Shown piece by piece: positions 33,196 to 42,611 of a DNA stretch of 53,083 nt (position 1 is the first letter of the stretch; each line of letters starts with the position of its first letter). The notes beneath the pieces were generated by a model. The model did not search any database, was not told the origin of the DNA, and worked only from the letters and a program-made list of their open reading frames with translations. The position numbers were made by a program, and so were the translations under genes. Source of the DNA: Planctomycetia bacterium (lineage in GTDB: Bacteria; Planctomycetota; Phycisphaerae; Phycisphaerales; SM1A02); the NCBI GenBank assembly GCA_005776885.1, contig SXOD01000008.1:1-53083 (forward strand), written 5' to 3'.

Positions 33196-33930
33196 TCACT
33201 CACGCGGCATCGAGTCACCCATTTGGCGCAACTCGTTGCGGAGGATCGCGGCCAGTTCGTAGTTTTCGTTGGCCACGGCGCGCCGGAGGCGCTCTTCCAA
33301 CTCAGCCCGCTGGGACGATGGCAGCTTCGGGGTCAAGAGTTCGCGCATCGACCTCAGGATCGCGGCCTCGGGGGAGGCATCAAAACGCGGCGTCATCCCC
33401 ATCACCGCGAAGGACTCGCGAAGTTCGGCCAATCCATGATCCAGTGCGGCGACCGCGGCCCGACCATCCCCGGCGCGGACGGCGGCGGCCGAGGCACTCC
33501 GCGCCCGCATCAGGACAAACTGGATCCGCATCTGCTCAAAGATGGCGCGATCCTGGGGTCGACCAGCCCGTCGACGGACGAAGTCCACCACTTCGACGTT
33601 CCGATGGCAGTCGCGCGCGGCGTCGCCCGGTCGACCCACCGCCGAGAACGCCGCCGCACGCTGTTGGTACAGGATGCACTCGGCCCGGAGGGCTTCGACT
33701 TGGTCTGCGGTCAGCGGCTGGTCCGTTTCCGTCGCCGACAGGGACGCCAACAGCGATTCATGCCCGCCAGGGCGCATCCCATCGGGTCTCCCGGCCGTTT
33801 CGATCTGGAGGATGCCCAGCTCCACCCGGACTTGGAGGACCCTTCGGGATTCCCCTACGGCCACTTCCCGGACCCTGGGTCCGGCGGCATCCCACGGCCA
33901 TTCTTCCATCATTCTCGTCAAATCGTGCAT
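33196..33930 (-). CDS. Helical protein with C-terminal UVR motif
   Basis: 244 residues. Residues 1-50 form strands (GPRVREVAVGESRRVLQVRVELGILQI); residues 75-175 are helical and TPR-like (ALRAECILYQQRAAAFSAVGRPGDAARDCHRNVEVVDF). The C-terminal 30 residues (LEERLRRAVANENYELAAILRNELRQM) are a UVR motif like that in McsA and UvrB. It could link to the McsA/McsB system or to another Clp adaptor, but this is inference. TAGGAT lies 9 bases before the ATG. The 3' end faces the DoxX-like gene with a 6-bp gap. Confidence 0.8.
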   Translation of the reverse strand: MHDLTRMMEEWPWDAAGPRVREVAVGESRRVLQVRVELGILQIETAGRPDGMRPGGHESLLASLSATETDQPLTADQVEALRAECILYQQRAAAFSAVGRPGDAARDCHRNVEVVDFVRRRAGRPQDRAIFEQMRIQFVLMRARSASAAAVRAGDGRAAVAALDHGLAELRESFAVMGMTPRFDASPEAAILRSMRELLTPKLPSSQRAELEERLRRAVANENYELAAILRNELRQMGDSMPRE

Positions 33931-34099
33931 CGGAGCCGGATCCTACGCCTCCCTCGGCCGGATTCACACCCCATCCACGGTCCGTGATGATGGGTTTGCG
34001 TCCCGTTTCGAACCGAGTCGCACTTTGGTTACGATTGTCAGTCCATGGTTGTGGTGGCCGTCGTCCGGCCAACGCCCCCACGAGAGTGTGTGATTGAGG

Positions 34100-34963
34100 A
34101 TGTTCAGCCGAAGTCTCGCTGCCAACGACCTGCAGCCTTACCTCAAGGCGATCCAAGGCGAAGCGCTTCTCACCACGGAAGACGAGAAGGTGCTTGGTTG
34201 GGCGATCGTCAATGAACAGTGCTCCGAGTCGAAGGAGCGGATGATCCGCGCCAACCTCCGGCTCGTCATCGCCATCTGCAAGAACTACACCCACCGGGGG
34301 CTGCCGCTGGCCGACCTCATCAACGAGGGGAACATCGGGCTGATTCGCGCGGTGGAAGGGTTTGACCCGGCACAGGGCGCTCGATTCTCGACCTACGCAT
34401 CGTGGTGGATCAAGCAGGCGATCAAGCGCCAGCTGATCAACGCCGTCCAGCCGATCCACATCCCCGCCTACATGGTGGACCTGATCTCACGCTGGAAGCA
34501 TGCGACCAAGAAGCTGACGGAACTGAATCGACGGGCGCCGACGATGCAGGAACTGTCCGACGAACTTGGCATTCCGCTGCGGAAGCTGGCCATCGTCCGC
34601 CGGGCCGTGAAGGCGTACAACGCGCCGAGCCAGACGCCAGCCGGCGAAGATGGCGAGGGACTGAACATCGACGAGATGGTCTCGGACATGCGCCACGGCG
34701 ACCCCGCCGAGAACACGGCCCAGAGCGAAGACCTGGCGGTCATCCTCAACCTCCTCGACTCCATCGACGACCGTGAGGCTCGCGTGCTGCGCCTGCGATT
34801 TGGCCTGGAGGGGCACGAGCCGCTGACCCTGAAGCAGATCGGCGAGGTCGTCGGTCTCACCCGCGAGCGCGTCAGGCAGATCGAGCTGGAAGCCCTCAAG
34901 AAACTTGGCAAGCGCCTGGAAGACTCCAAGGTGTCGCGCTACTTCAACGTCCGGCGGGACTGA
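34100..34963 (+). CDS. Sigma-70 family RNA polymerase sigma factor (group 1/2 type)
   Basis: 287 residues. Region 1.2 is at 8-32, region 2 at 52-120 (NLRLVIAICKNYTHRGLPLADLINEGNIGLIRAVEGFDPAQGARFSTYASWWIKQAI), region 3 at 130-195, and region 4 at 220-280 (DREARVLRLRFGLEG, TLKQIGEVVGLTRERVRQIELEALKKL). It lacks region 1.1, so it resembles a group 2 sigma (RpoS/SigB-of-cyanobacteria type) rather than the main RpoD, though some lineages have a short primary sigma. A TTG start 2 codons upstream (34094) is possible; GAGG lies just before the ATG. A weak TTCGAA-17-TACGAT promoter is seen at 34007-34035. Confidence 0.92.
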   Translation: MFSRSLAANDLQPYLKAIQGEALLTTEDEKVLGWAIVNEQCSESKERMIRANLRLVIAICKNYTHRGLPLADLINEGNIGLIRAVEGFDPAQGARFSTYASWWIKQAIKRQLINAVQPIHIPAYMVDLISRWKHATKKLTELNRRAPTMQELSDELGIPLRKLAIVRRAVKAYNAPSQTPAGEDGEGLNIDEMVSDMRHGDPAENTAQSEDLAVILNLLDSIDDREARVLRLRFGLEGHEPLTLKQIGEVVGLTRERVRQIELEALKKLGKRLEDSKVSRYFNVRRD

Positions 34964-35012
34964 CCCGCGCAGTCGTGGCGCAGGGCTGTGGCGCGGTGCC
35001 GCCGCGCGGGTC
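34962..35012. terminator. GC-rich hairpin between convergent sigma factor and gcvT genes
   Basis: GACCCGCGC (34962-34970) is complementary to GCGCGGGTC (35004-35012), with a GC-rich interior that can pair further. It overlaps the sigma factor stop codon. No T-run follows, so it is not a classical Rho-independent terminator. Confidence 0.4.
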
Positions 35013-35050
35013 CGCGGCTCCGGCCCTCCCCCGTCGCAGCAGGCTCCTGC

Positions 35051-36199
35051 TCAGGTGGTCGACTTGTAGAACGGAAGCGGGACGATGGTGGCGGCGGCCG
35101 ACTTGCCGGGGCCAAACTCCACTTCCAGCGTCGTGCCGAGGACCGCATCGGCGGTCTGGACGTACGCCATGGCGATGGAGGCGTCCAATGTCGGGCTGAG
35201 GCACCCGCTCGTCACGACGCCCGTCGGCTGCCCGGCCCGCAAGACGCGCATGCCCTGGCGCCCGGCGCGCCGCCCCTCCAGCCGGAGGCCGACCAGTTTC
35301 TTGGCGACGCCGCGCGCGGCGATCGCCCGAAGCGCCTCTTGCCCAATGAACGAGCCAGCCCGTTCGTCGTCCGCTCCCTTGTCCAGCTTCACGGCAAAGT
35401 CGAGTCCCGCGCTCAGGGGATCCGTTTCCTCGTCGATCTCGTGGCCGTAGAGCGGCATGCCGGCCTCCAGCCGCAGCGAGTCGCGCGACCCGAGTCCGCA
35501 AGGCTTCACCAATTCGGCCCCCTGCCCCTGCTTGAGGAACATGTTGAGGGCCGCCTTGGCCATGCCGGCGCCCAGGATGATCTCGACGCCATCCTCGCCG
35601 GTGTATCCCGTGCGCGAGACGAGGAGCTTGATGACGAGCAGGTTCTTCTCCGTGAATCGATACCGCTTCAGCGAAGGGATTTCGCGGGACATCGTGCTGA
35701 CGATGTCCATCGCCTTCGGGCCTTGCAGCGCGATCATCGCGGTGGACTCGGTTTGGTCCTCCATCTTGAAGACCATGTCGCCCCTGACGGCGGCGAAGTG
35801 CTCCTTGAGCTTGGCCCGGTTGGCGGCGTTGCAGACCATCAGGAACTGGTCTTCGTCCAGGCAGTAGACGAGGACATCGTCCCGGCAGCCACCGCGCTCG
35901 TTGCAGACGAGCGAATACCTGATCTGGCCCTTGGCCATCCCCAGGATCTGCCGGGTGCAGACGTGGTCCAGGAATCGCCGCGCATGGCGGCCGCTGAAAC
36001 GAAGCCGGCCCATGTGGGAGACGTCAAAGAACCCCACGGCGGTTCGGCAGTGTCGATGTTCCTCGATGATGCCCGTCCCGGTGTAGAGCAACGGCATCTC
36101 CCAACCCGCGTAACCCACGAGCTTGGCCCCATGTTCGTGATGAAAGGCCTTGAGGGGGGAGCTGCGGAGTGGTTCGGTGGCGACGTCGGTGGCTGTCAT
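35051..36199 (-). CDS. gcvT: Aminomethyltransferase (glycine cleavage system T protein)
   Basis: 382 residues from ATG 36199; the longer open frame upstream is antisense to bamA. The GcvT fold is clear: HGAKLVGYAGWEMPLLYTGTGIIEEHRHCRTAVGFFDVSHMGRL, IRYSLVCNERGGCRDDVLVY (folate-site Asp in DDVLVY), FLMVCNAANRAKLKEHF, SRTGYTGEDGVEI and CGLGSRDSLRLEAGMPLYGHEIDEETDPLSAGL. It transfers the aminomethyl carbon from lipoylated GcvH to tetrahydrofolate. gcvH and gcvP are not in the window. Confidence 0.94.
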   Translation of the reverse strand: MTATDVATEPLRSSPLKAFHHEHGAKLVGYAGWEMPLLYTGTGIIEEHRHCRTAVGFFDVSHMGRLRFSGRHARRFLDHVCTRQILGMAKGQIRYSLVCNERGGCRDDVLVYCLDEDQFLMVCNAANRAKLKEHFAAVRGDMVFKMEDQTESTAMIALQGPKAMDIVSTMSREIPSLKRYRFTEKNLLVIKLLVSRTGYTGEDGVEIILGAGMAKAALNMFLKQGQGAELVKPCGLGSRDSLRLEAGMPLYGHEIDEETDPLSAGLDFAVKLDKGADDERAGSFIGQEALRAIAARGVAKKLVGLRLEGRRAGRQGMRVLRAGQPTGVVTSGCLSPTLDASIAMAYVQTADAVLGTTLEVEFGPGKSAAATIVPLPFYKSTT

Positions 36200-36284
36200 G
36201 GATGAATCGTGGATGCTATCGCTCGATGGCACCGCGCCACCCTCTCCCGGAAGTCGCGCCCGTGCTTCGGTAGTCTCCGGCCCG

Positions 36285-38786
36285 ATGCTCGGAGCGCACA
36301 CATGGCGGGCCTGCCGCCTGGGTCCTGACCCCGCCGCGTGGCGCGTGGCCGCGATGGCCGCGGTGGTCGCGGCCGTGGCGCTCGGGCTTGAGCCCCCACG
36401 AGCCACGTGCGCCACGACGATCGAGCCGTCGGTTGCGCAGCCCATCGACATCGGCGACGAGTCGCTGCAGGATCGACCCATCGCCCGGATCGATTTCAAG
36501 GGCCTCAAGCGCGTGACGGCCCAGGAAGTGCGCAACAACCTGCGCACCGCACCCGGCCAGCCATTCGACGCCGCGACGGTTCGCGCGGATATCGCCACGC
36601 TCTATCGGCTGGGCCATTTTGATGCGGTGGAGGCCGATGCGACGTTGCTGCCGGACGGCTCCGTGGCCATCACCTACATCATGACCGAGCAGCCCATCGT
36701 GGCGGACATCCAGGTCGTGGGGAACAAGGTGATCCCGGACCAAGAGATCGTGAAGGCGATCGGCCTCTTCCCGGGCGGCCCTCGCGACGATTTCCTCGTG
36801 GAAGCCGGCGTCCGGAAGGTCCGGGAGCTGTACCGCAAGCAGGGCTATTACTCCGCCGAGGTCCGGGTGGACGACACGATGCTGGAGGAGACTGGCATCC
36901 TCATCATCCGGGTGATCGAGGGACCTCGCGTGCGCGTCCGAGAAGTGGAGTTCACGGGGAACGAGGTGTTCGGTGACGACCTCCTCGAGGACCAGGTGCA
37001 GACCTCGACCTGGATCTTCATCTTCCGCAAGGGGGAGTTGGACAACGAGCAGCTGACCGATGACGTCGCCTCGCTGGTCGCGTTCTACAAGGACCGTGGC
37101 TTCATTGACGTCCGCGTGGATCACCGTGTCGAGGTCAGCCCCGACGGCGAGGAGGCCAAGGTGGTGTTCGTCATCGAGGAGGGTCGGCAATACACGCTCC
37201 GGTCGGTGCGGATCGCGCCCGCCCAGGCCCCTCCCGACGCCATCAACCTGGACCCCACGGCGCGGTCGCTTGCCGTCTTCAGTCCCGAACAGGCTCTGGG
37301 TCTCCTGCAGCTGCGGCCCGGCGACGTGTTCACTGCCGTCGGTGTCGAGCGATCCGAGTCCGATGTCCATCGCGCGTACGGCGAGATGGGCTTCGTCGAT
37401 GCCCAGGTGGCAGGCGACTGGGTGCGGGTGGGCCCCGAACCCGAAGTGGACCTCCTGGTGCGCGTGAACCCCGGGCGATCGTGGACCGCGGGAATCGTCC
37501 GGATCCAAGGGAACGAGCTCACCAAGGACAACGTGATCCGGCGCGACATCCCGATCCAGCCCGGCAGGCCCCTCGACGGCAGCGCCCTGGAGGACGCGAA
37601 CAAGAAGCTCAAGGAACTGCGCCTCTTCGCCGACGTCCGCGTCACGCCGCAGCCCCCCGACCCACGCGAACCTGACGTCCGCGACGTGCTCGTGGAGGTC
37701 AAGGAGATGAACACGGGAAGCGTGAACTTCGGCGCTGGCATCGGGAGCGATTCCGGCGTCTTCGGCTCGTTCAGCCTGGTGCAGCGAAACTTCGACGTCG
37801 CGGACTACCCCCTGTCCTTCAACGAGCTGGTGACCGGCCGCGCCTTCCGCGGTGCCGGGCAGACCTTCAACTTCACGTTGCAGCCGGGCAACGAAGTCTC
37901 CAACTACTCGATCGCCCTGTCGGACCCGCGCCTGCTTGACTCGCAATGGGGTGGAGGGACGTCGATCTTCTACCGGCTGCGCGACTACGAATCCGTCGCC
38001 AACTACAAGGAGAAACGGTACGGAGCGTCGGCCAACGTGACGCGAAAGCTCGGGGATGTCTGGCGGGGCAACCTCGCGTACCGGTGGGAGCACGTCGAGC
38101 TGTACGACTTTGACGGCAACACCCCCCTCGAGGTGTTCGAGTTCCGTGGGCCCGCGCCAACTGATTCGATGTCGCTCACCATCGACCGCACGACGACCGA
38201 CAGCCGGCTCCAGCCCACGAAGGGATCCCAGCTCTCCCTGCGCGGGTCCTACCACGGGCTGATGGGGGATTACCCCTACTGGGAGGCTGGAGTCGAACTC
38301 ACCACGTTCCTGGCGGTGGACGAGGACCTGCTCGGGCGCCGGAGCGTGCTTCGCGCGTCCGTGGAAGCCCGTCGCTGCTTCGAGAACCCCGACGGCGTCC
38401 CGATCTACGAGCGCTACTACCTGGGCGGCCGCACGCTCCGGGGCTTTGCGTTCCGCACCGTGAGCCCCAAGTCGCAAGGCACGATCGACAACCCGACCAC
38501 CCCCAACGACGAACCCGTCGGCGGCACCTACCTGTTCTATGCCGGCTTGCAGCAGGAGTTCCCGCTCTTTGACAAGTACGTGTCCTGGGTGGCGTTCACG
38601 GACTCGGGCACCGTGACTGACAGCCCGAGCTTTGACGAGTATCGAGTCTCCATCGGCGTCGGCATGCGGCTCTACCTGCCGGCCTTCGGCCCCGTGCCGC
38701 TCGCCTTCGACTTCGCCGTGCCGATCAAGCGCGAGGAGAGCGACAAGACGCAGGTCTTCTCGTTCACGATGGACCTCCCCTTCTGA
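36285..38786 (+). CDS. bamA: Outer membrane protein assembly factor BamA
   Basis: 833 residues. A hydrophobic signal region lies at about 20-42 (VAAMAAVVAAVALGLEPP). POTRA domains follow from residue 65 to about 480, recognisable by IARIDFKGLKRVTAQEVRNNL, IVADIQVVGNKVIPDQEIV, RVREVEFTGNEVFGDDLLEDQ and TAGIVRIQGNELTKDNVI. The C-terminal 350 residues form the Omp85 barrel with TGSVNFGAGIGSDSGVFG, YYLGGRTLRGF (the conserved VRGF-type loop) and a final strand ending in Phe (FSFTMDLPF). It inserts beta-barrel proteins in the outer membrane. It leads the skp-skp-lpxD-lpxC/fabZ-lpxA block. TAGTCT lies 8 bases before the ATG. Confidence 0.95.
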   Translation: MLGAHTWRACRLGPDPAAWRVAAMAAVVAAVALGLEPPRATCATTIEPSVAQPIDIGDESLQDRPIARIDFKGLKRVTAQEVRNNLRTAPGQPFDAATVRADIATLYRLGHFDAVEADATLLPDGSVAITYIMTEQPIVADIQVVGNKVIPDQEIVKAIGLFPGGPRDDFLVEAGVRKVRELYRKQGYYSAEVRVDDTMLEETGILIIRVIEGPRVRVREVEFTGNEVFGDDLLEDQVQTSTWIFIFRKGELDNEQLTDDVASLVAFYKDRGFIDVRVDHRVEVSPDGEEAKVVFVIEEGRQYTLRSVRIAPAQAPPDAINLDPTARSLAVFSPEQALGLLQLRPGDVFTAVGVERSESDVHRAYGEMGFVDAQVAGDWVRVGPEPEVDLLVRVNPGRSWTAGIVRIQGNELTKDNVIRRDIPIQPGRPLDGSALEDANKKLKELRLFADVRVTPQPPDPREPDVRDVLVEVKEMNTGSVNFGAGIGSDSGVFGSFSLVQRNFDVADYPLSFNELVTGRAFRGAGQTFNFTLQPGNEVSNYSIALSDPRLLDSQWGGGTSIFYRLRDYESVANYKEKRYGASANVTRKLGDVWRGNLAYRWEHVELYDFDGNTPLEVFEFRGPAPTDSMSLTIDRTTTDSRLQPTKGSQLSLRGSYHGLMGDYPYWEAGVELTTFLAVDEDLLGRRSVLRASVEARRCFENPDGVPIYERYYLGGRTLRGFAFRTVSPKSQGTIDNPTTPNDEPVGGTYLFYAGLQQEFPLFDKYVSWVAFTDSGTVTDSPSFDEYRVSIGVGMRLYLPAFGPVPLAFDFAVPIKREESDKTQVFSFTMDLPF

Positions 38787-38822
38787 GCGAATCGGCGCGC
38801 CTGCCCGCGCTACCATGCCCCG

Positions 38823-39446
38823 ATGCCGCTTTCACACTCGCGCCCCGGCCATCGGGTGCTCTGGCTCGGTGCCCTCGTTGCGGTCGTGCTGGCTGGAATG
38901 GCCTACGCCGCGGGCCGCCTGACGGCCACCCCATCCGCCGTCGCCAACCTGGACATCTTCGAGGTATTCGAGAAGCTCACGCAGCGCGCCGACATGGAGG
39001 TCGAGATCGCGGCCAAGAAGCGCGCCTTTGACGACGCGCTCCGCACGCGCAGCCAGGCACTGGAAGAGCAGGTCAAGGGGCTGGAGGCACTCCCGCCGGA
39101 CCAGCAACTGGCGAAGTTGGATGACCTGAACCTCGCCAAGCTGCAACTTCGTGAGTGGGGCACGATGGAGGCCAGCGGGATCGACGTCGAGGAGGCGCTC
39201 CAGTGGCAGAACCTCTACCGGAGCGTCCAGCAGGAAGCCGCCCGGCTGGCCACCGAAGAGGGCTACGACTACGTGCTGGTGTACGACGGCCCCGCGACCA
39301 TCCTCCGTGACCGAAACTCGCAGTCGCCGCAGGCGCAGCAGGTGATGGACCAGGTCATGCGGCGTCGCGTGCTCTTTGGCGCCGAAAAGGATGACATCAC
39401 CGAACGTCTCATCATCAGGATGAACAACGCGCGCTCCACGAAGTGA
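38823..39446 (+). CDS. OmpH/Skp-like periplasmic chaperone, first copy
   Basis: 207 residues. A signal sequence or anchor lies at 13-30 (VLWLGALVAVVLAGMAYAAG). Mature residues begin with VANLDIFEVFEKLTQR, the start strand of the Skp body, followed by helical arms (MEVEIAAKKRAFDDALRTRSQALEEQVKGLEAL), then YDYVLVYDGPATILRD, the C-terminal core strands of the OmpH family. Skp trimers carry unfolded outer-membrane proteins to the Bam complex, and the gene follows bamA by 36 bp. TACCAT lies 6 bases before the ATG. Confidence 0.85.
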   Translation: MPLSHSRPGHRVLWLGALVAVVLAGMAYAAGRLTATPSAVANLDIFEVFEKLTQRADMEVEIAAKKRAFDDALRTRSQALEEQVKGLEALPPDQQLAKLDDLNLAKLQLREWGTMEASGIDVEEALQWQNLYRSVQQEAARLATEEGYDYVLVYDGPATILRDRNSQSPQAQQVMDQVMRRRVLFGAEKDDITERLIIRMNNARSTK

Positions 39447-39466
39447 CGCGAAAGGACCGACCCGAC

Positions 39467-40078
39467 ATGCCAAACCCGATTGCGCGCCGCGCCCTGCGGC
39501 TTGTCCAGCCCGTGCTCCTTGTCATCGCGATCCTCGTCGGCCTGGCCGCCGTGGACGCCGGCAAGCCGGTCGTCGTCGCGACGATCGACATGGACCGGCT
39601 CTTCGACAACATCGACGCCGCCCAGGCCATCGACGCCAAGGTCGTGCGCGTGAAGGCTGAACTCGCGGCACGACTCGACGTCGCCAAGGCCGAGTTCAAG
39701 GAACTCCAGGAAGACTTGGAGAGCTTCGCCCCCGGCACTCCCGCCCACGACCATGCGGCCGACACCGCGCGCGCCAAGGCGGGCGAGCTCCGTGCGCTCG
39801 AGGCGTTCGCCGAGCACAAGATGCAGGCCGCACAGGGCGAGGGATTCCGCGACCTCTACGTGGTCGTCAAGCAAGTCGCCGCGGAGGTCGCGGGCGAGCA
39901 AGGCATCGACATCGTGTTCGTCGACGATGCCTCCATGGCGATCCGCGCGACGGACCTGCAGGGAACCATGCAGCAGATATCGGCCCGGCGCATGCTCTTC
40001 GCGAATGCCGCGCTGGACCTCACCGACGTGCTCACGCAGCGGGTCAATGCCGCGCTGAAGGCCCGGGCCGGCGGCTGA
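39467..40078 (+). CDS. OmpH/Skp-like periplasmic chaperone, second copy
   Basis: 203 residues from ATG 39467, with AAAGGA 10 bases upstream; a GTG at 39443 overlapping the previous stop is possible. The signal region is [21 protein letters not shown]. The mature part starts [21 protein letters not shown], continues in long charged helices ([28 protein letters not shown]) and ends with the core strands [14 protein letters not shown]. It differs clearly from the first copy, so the duplication is old. Two Skp-like proteins in tandem may form different trimers. Confidence 0.85.
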   Translation: MPNPIARRALRLVQPVLLVIAILVGLAAVDAGKPVVVATIDMDRLFDNIDAAQAIDAKVVRVKAELAARLDVAKAEFKELQEDLESFAPGTPAHDHAADTARAKAGELRALEAFAEHKMQAAQGEGFRDLYVVVKQVAAEVAGEQGIDIVFVDDASMAIRATDLQGTMQQISARRMLFANAALDLTDVLTQRVNAALKARAGG

Positions 40079-40079
40079 G

Positions 40080-41168
40080 ATGGCGGCCACCTTCACGAGC
40101 CAATCCCTGTGCGACCTCCTTGGCGGGACGCTGGAGGGGCTTGCCGACGTCGTCATCACCGGCGTGGCCACGCTCACGGACGCGACGGAGGGCGACACCG
40201 TGCTGGTGCAGTCCTCAAGATACGCCGCGGGACTGGCCGCCTCGCGTGCGCGAGTGGCCGTCGTGTCCAACGGCGTCAAGATTCCAGACGAGGCTCGCCA
40301 CACCGCCACCGGGCAGCGAACGCTGGTGTGGGTGCCCGATGCGGAAATCTCCTCGATCGCCCTCTTCGGGGCGTTTGCCCCGCCAAAGGAACTGCCCGAT
40401 GTCGGGTGCCACCCATCGGCGGTGATCCATCCCACCGCGACCATCGACGCCACGGCACGCGTTGGGCCGCTGGTGAGTGTGGGTGCGCGGACAAGGATCG
40501 CCGGGAGCACGACGATCCATGCCGGCGCGGCCGTCGGTGCCGACGTGCAAGTCGGCCATGGGTCGACGATCGGTGCACGAGCCGTGCTCGGTGACCGCGT
40601 CGAGATCGGGAACGCCTGCGTCATCGGCCCCGGTGCGGTCATCGGCGAGGAAGGCTTCGGATACCGGCCACTGGGCCATCGGGGCCTCACCCGGGTGCCC
40701 CACATCGGTACGGTCATCCTGGAAGACGCGGTCGAGATCGGCGCGAACACCACGATCGACCGCGCAAAGTCGGGGGCCACCCGGATTGGCCAGGGGACGA
40801 AAATCGACAACCTCTGCCAGATCGGGCACAACGTCGTCATCGGCAAGCACTGCGCCATCTCGGGGCTGACGGGCATCGCCGGCAGCTGCACGGTCGGCGA
40901 CGGCGTGGTGATGGGCGGTGCCGTCGGCATCGCGGACCACCTCACCATCGGGGCGGGCGCCCAGATCGGCGCCAAGAGCGGCCTCATGCGCGATGTCCCG
41001 CCGCGTGCCCGTGTCGCCGGGCTCCCCGCGCAGGACGTGCGAGACACGCTTCGCCAGGTGTCGCTCCTCAAGACATTGGTCGACCACGCGCCGCAGGTGC
41101 AACGACTGGTGAGGGAGTTGGGGGCCGCGCCGGCTGCCCAAGACGCCGGCCACGCCGAGGGGTCATGA
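40080..41168 (+). CDS. lpxD: UDP-3-O-acylglucosamine N-acyltransferase
   Basis: 362 residues; starts 1 base after the Skp stop and overlaps the lpxC/fabZ start. The N-terminal 110 residues form the substrate-binding domain ([21 protein letters not shown]). Hexapeptide repeats then build a left-handed beta helix ([22 protein letters not shown], then [17 protein letters not shown]). The catalytic His is in [20 protein letters not shown]. The C-terminal helix ([21 protein letters not shown]) is typical of LpxD. It adds the second acyl chain to UDP-glucosamine in lipid A synthesis. Confidence 0.95.
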   Translation: MAATFTSQSLCDLLGGTLEGLADVVITGVATLTDATEGDTVLVQSSRYAAGLAASRARVAVVSNGVKIPDEARHTATGQRTLVWVPDAEISSIALFGAFAPPKELPDVGCHPSAVIHPTATIDATARVGPLVSVGARTRIAGSTTIHAGAAVGADVQVGHGSTIGARAVLGDRVEIGNACVIGPGAVIGEEGFGYRPLGHRGLTRVPHIGTVILEDAVEIGANTTIDRAKSGATRIGQGTKIDNLCQIGHNVVIGKHCAISGLTGIAGSCTVGDGVVMGGAVGIADHLTIGAGAQIGAKSGLMRDVPPRARVAGLPAQDVRDTLRQVSLLKTLVDHAPQVQRLVRELGAAPAAQDAGHAEGS

Positions 41169-42514
41169 GTTCGATCGCGACCAAGCCGGCTCCCATCGCG
41201 ACCGCGCGGCAGCAGACGCTGGCGCGAGAGTGCGTCATCCGCGGGAAGGGGCTCCTCCTGGGCCACGACGCCGAGTTGGTGATTTGCCCGGGCGAACCAG
41301 ACTCGGGGATCGTGTTTGAGCGAGTGGACATCGACCCGCCCGTGGCCATCCCCGCGCTCGCGGAAAACGTCGTCCGACGCCCGCGCCGCACCACCCTCCG
41401 ATCCGGCGAGGTGTCGATCGAGACGATCGAGCACTGCATGAGCGCGCTGGCCGGACTGCGGATCGACAATGCCGTCCTTCGCCTTCGAGGCCCGGAACTG
41501 CCGATTGGGGACGGAAGCGCCCTGCCCTTCGTGGAGCCGATGCTGGAGGCCGGAGTGGAGGCGCAGGAGGCAGCACGCCGGGTCTACAAGCTGACCGAGG
41601 CCGTCTCCATCGACGAACCAGGAGCCACGGTCGCCGCCCTGCCCCATGACGAGCCTGGCATGCGCGTGGTGTTTGACCTTGACTACCGGGAGAATGCGCA
41701 TCGAATCGGCAAGCAGGCCTGGAGCTACGACACGAACTCCGGCGACTACCTGAAGGAAGTCGCACCGGCCCGGACGTTCAGCCTTCGCGAAGAGGCCGAA
41801 GCGCTGTGGGCCGCCGGCATGTGTCGACATCTCACGCCGCGCGACGTGCTCGTCATCGGCGAGGACGGCCCCATCGACAATGCCTTTCGTTTCGAGAACG
41901 AGCCTGTCCGCCACAAGGTCCTGGACCTCATCGGCGACCTGTACCTGACCGGTTGCTCGGTGGCGTGCCGCGTGCTGGCGCACCGGTCCGGCCACCACAT
42001 GAATCGTCGGCTGGCGCAGGCCATCCGGCAGCGGATGCGACTCGATGCACGTGCGGTGGCGCTGAGCGAATCGAAGGCGCTGGACGCGCGCGCGATCGCG
42101 CGGCTCATGCCCCACCGGTACCCGATGCTCCTGGTGGATCGAGTGCTGGAGATCGACCAAGGCAAGCGGGCGGTGGGCGTCAAGAACGTCACCATCAACG
42201 AGCCGTTCTTCCCGGGCCACTACCCCGGCACGCCGATCATGCCGGGCGTCTTGATCGTGGAAGCGATGGCACAGCTGGCCGGACTCATGCTCAGCCAGCA
42301 GCTGGAGCATTCGGGCAAGGTGGCCATCCTCCTCTCGATGGACGGCGTCAAGTTGCGGAAGGCCGTGACCCCGGGCGACCAGCTGATCCTGGAGGCGGAG
42401 ACCATCCGGGCGACCAGCCGAAACGCCACGGTGCAGTGCCGGGCAAGCGTCGGGAACAAGACGTCGGCCGAGGCACTGATCCGCTTCATGATGGTCGATC
42501 CGGACTTCGCCTGA
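41165..42514 (+). CDS. lpxC: Bifunctional UDP-3-O-acyl-GlcNAc deacetylase / 3-hydroxyacyl-ACP dehydratase (LpxC-FabZ fusion)
   Basis: 449 residues. Residues 1-305 are Lpx[19 protein letters not shown] with the zinc-binding His, [10 protein letters not shown], and [15 protein letters not shown] with the other zinc ligands His and Asp. Residues 310-449 are Fab[21 protein letters not shown], the active-site [23 protein letters not shown] (His and Glu) and [13 protein letters not shown]. LpxC commits substrate to lipid A, while FabZ pulls the same 3-hydroxyacyl-ACP pool into fatty acids; joining them links the two branches. The fusion is known in Bacteroidetes and relatives. Start ATG overlaps the lpxD stop (ATGA). 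Confidence 0.95.
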   Translation: MSSIATKPAPIATARQQTLARECVIRGKGLLLGHDAELVICPGEPDSGIVFERVDIDPPVAIPALAENVVRRPRRTTLRSGEVSIETIEHCMSALAGLRIDNAVLRLRGPELPIGDGSALPFVEPMLEAGVEAQEAARRVYKLTEAVSIDEPGATVAALPHDEPGMRVVFDLDYRENAHRIGKQAWSYDTNSGDYLKEVAPARTFSLREEAEALWAAGMCRHLTPRDVLVIGEDGPIDNAFRFENEPVRHKVLDLIGDLYLTGCSVACRVLAHRSGHHMNRRLAQAIRQRMRLDARAVALSESKALDARAIARLMPHRYPMLLVDRVLEIDQGKRAVGVKNVTINEPFFPGHYPGTPIMPGVLIVEAMAQLAGLMLSQQLEHSGKVAILLSMDGVKLRKAVTPGDQLILEAETIRATSRNATVQCRASVGNKTSAEALIRFMMVDPDFA

Positions 42515-42611
42515 CTCTGCAGGGGCGGTCTGTTCGGGGTCCCCGGAATCTGGAGCGGCCGGGCAGTATCCTGTGCATCGACCGGCCCCGGCGCGCTTCC
42601 ATTGCGAACCC

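Noticed and set aside
34962-35012. Classical Rho-independent terminator after the sigma factor
   Set aside because: A stem exists but no T-run follows on either strand, so it is listed only as a low-confidence hairpin.
36216-38816. Long minus-strand reading frame (866 codons) opposite bamA
   Set aside because: Shadow of bamA. The product is His/Asp/Arg rich and has no motif; bamA has POTRA and barrel signatures.
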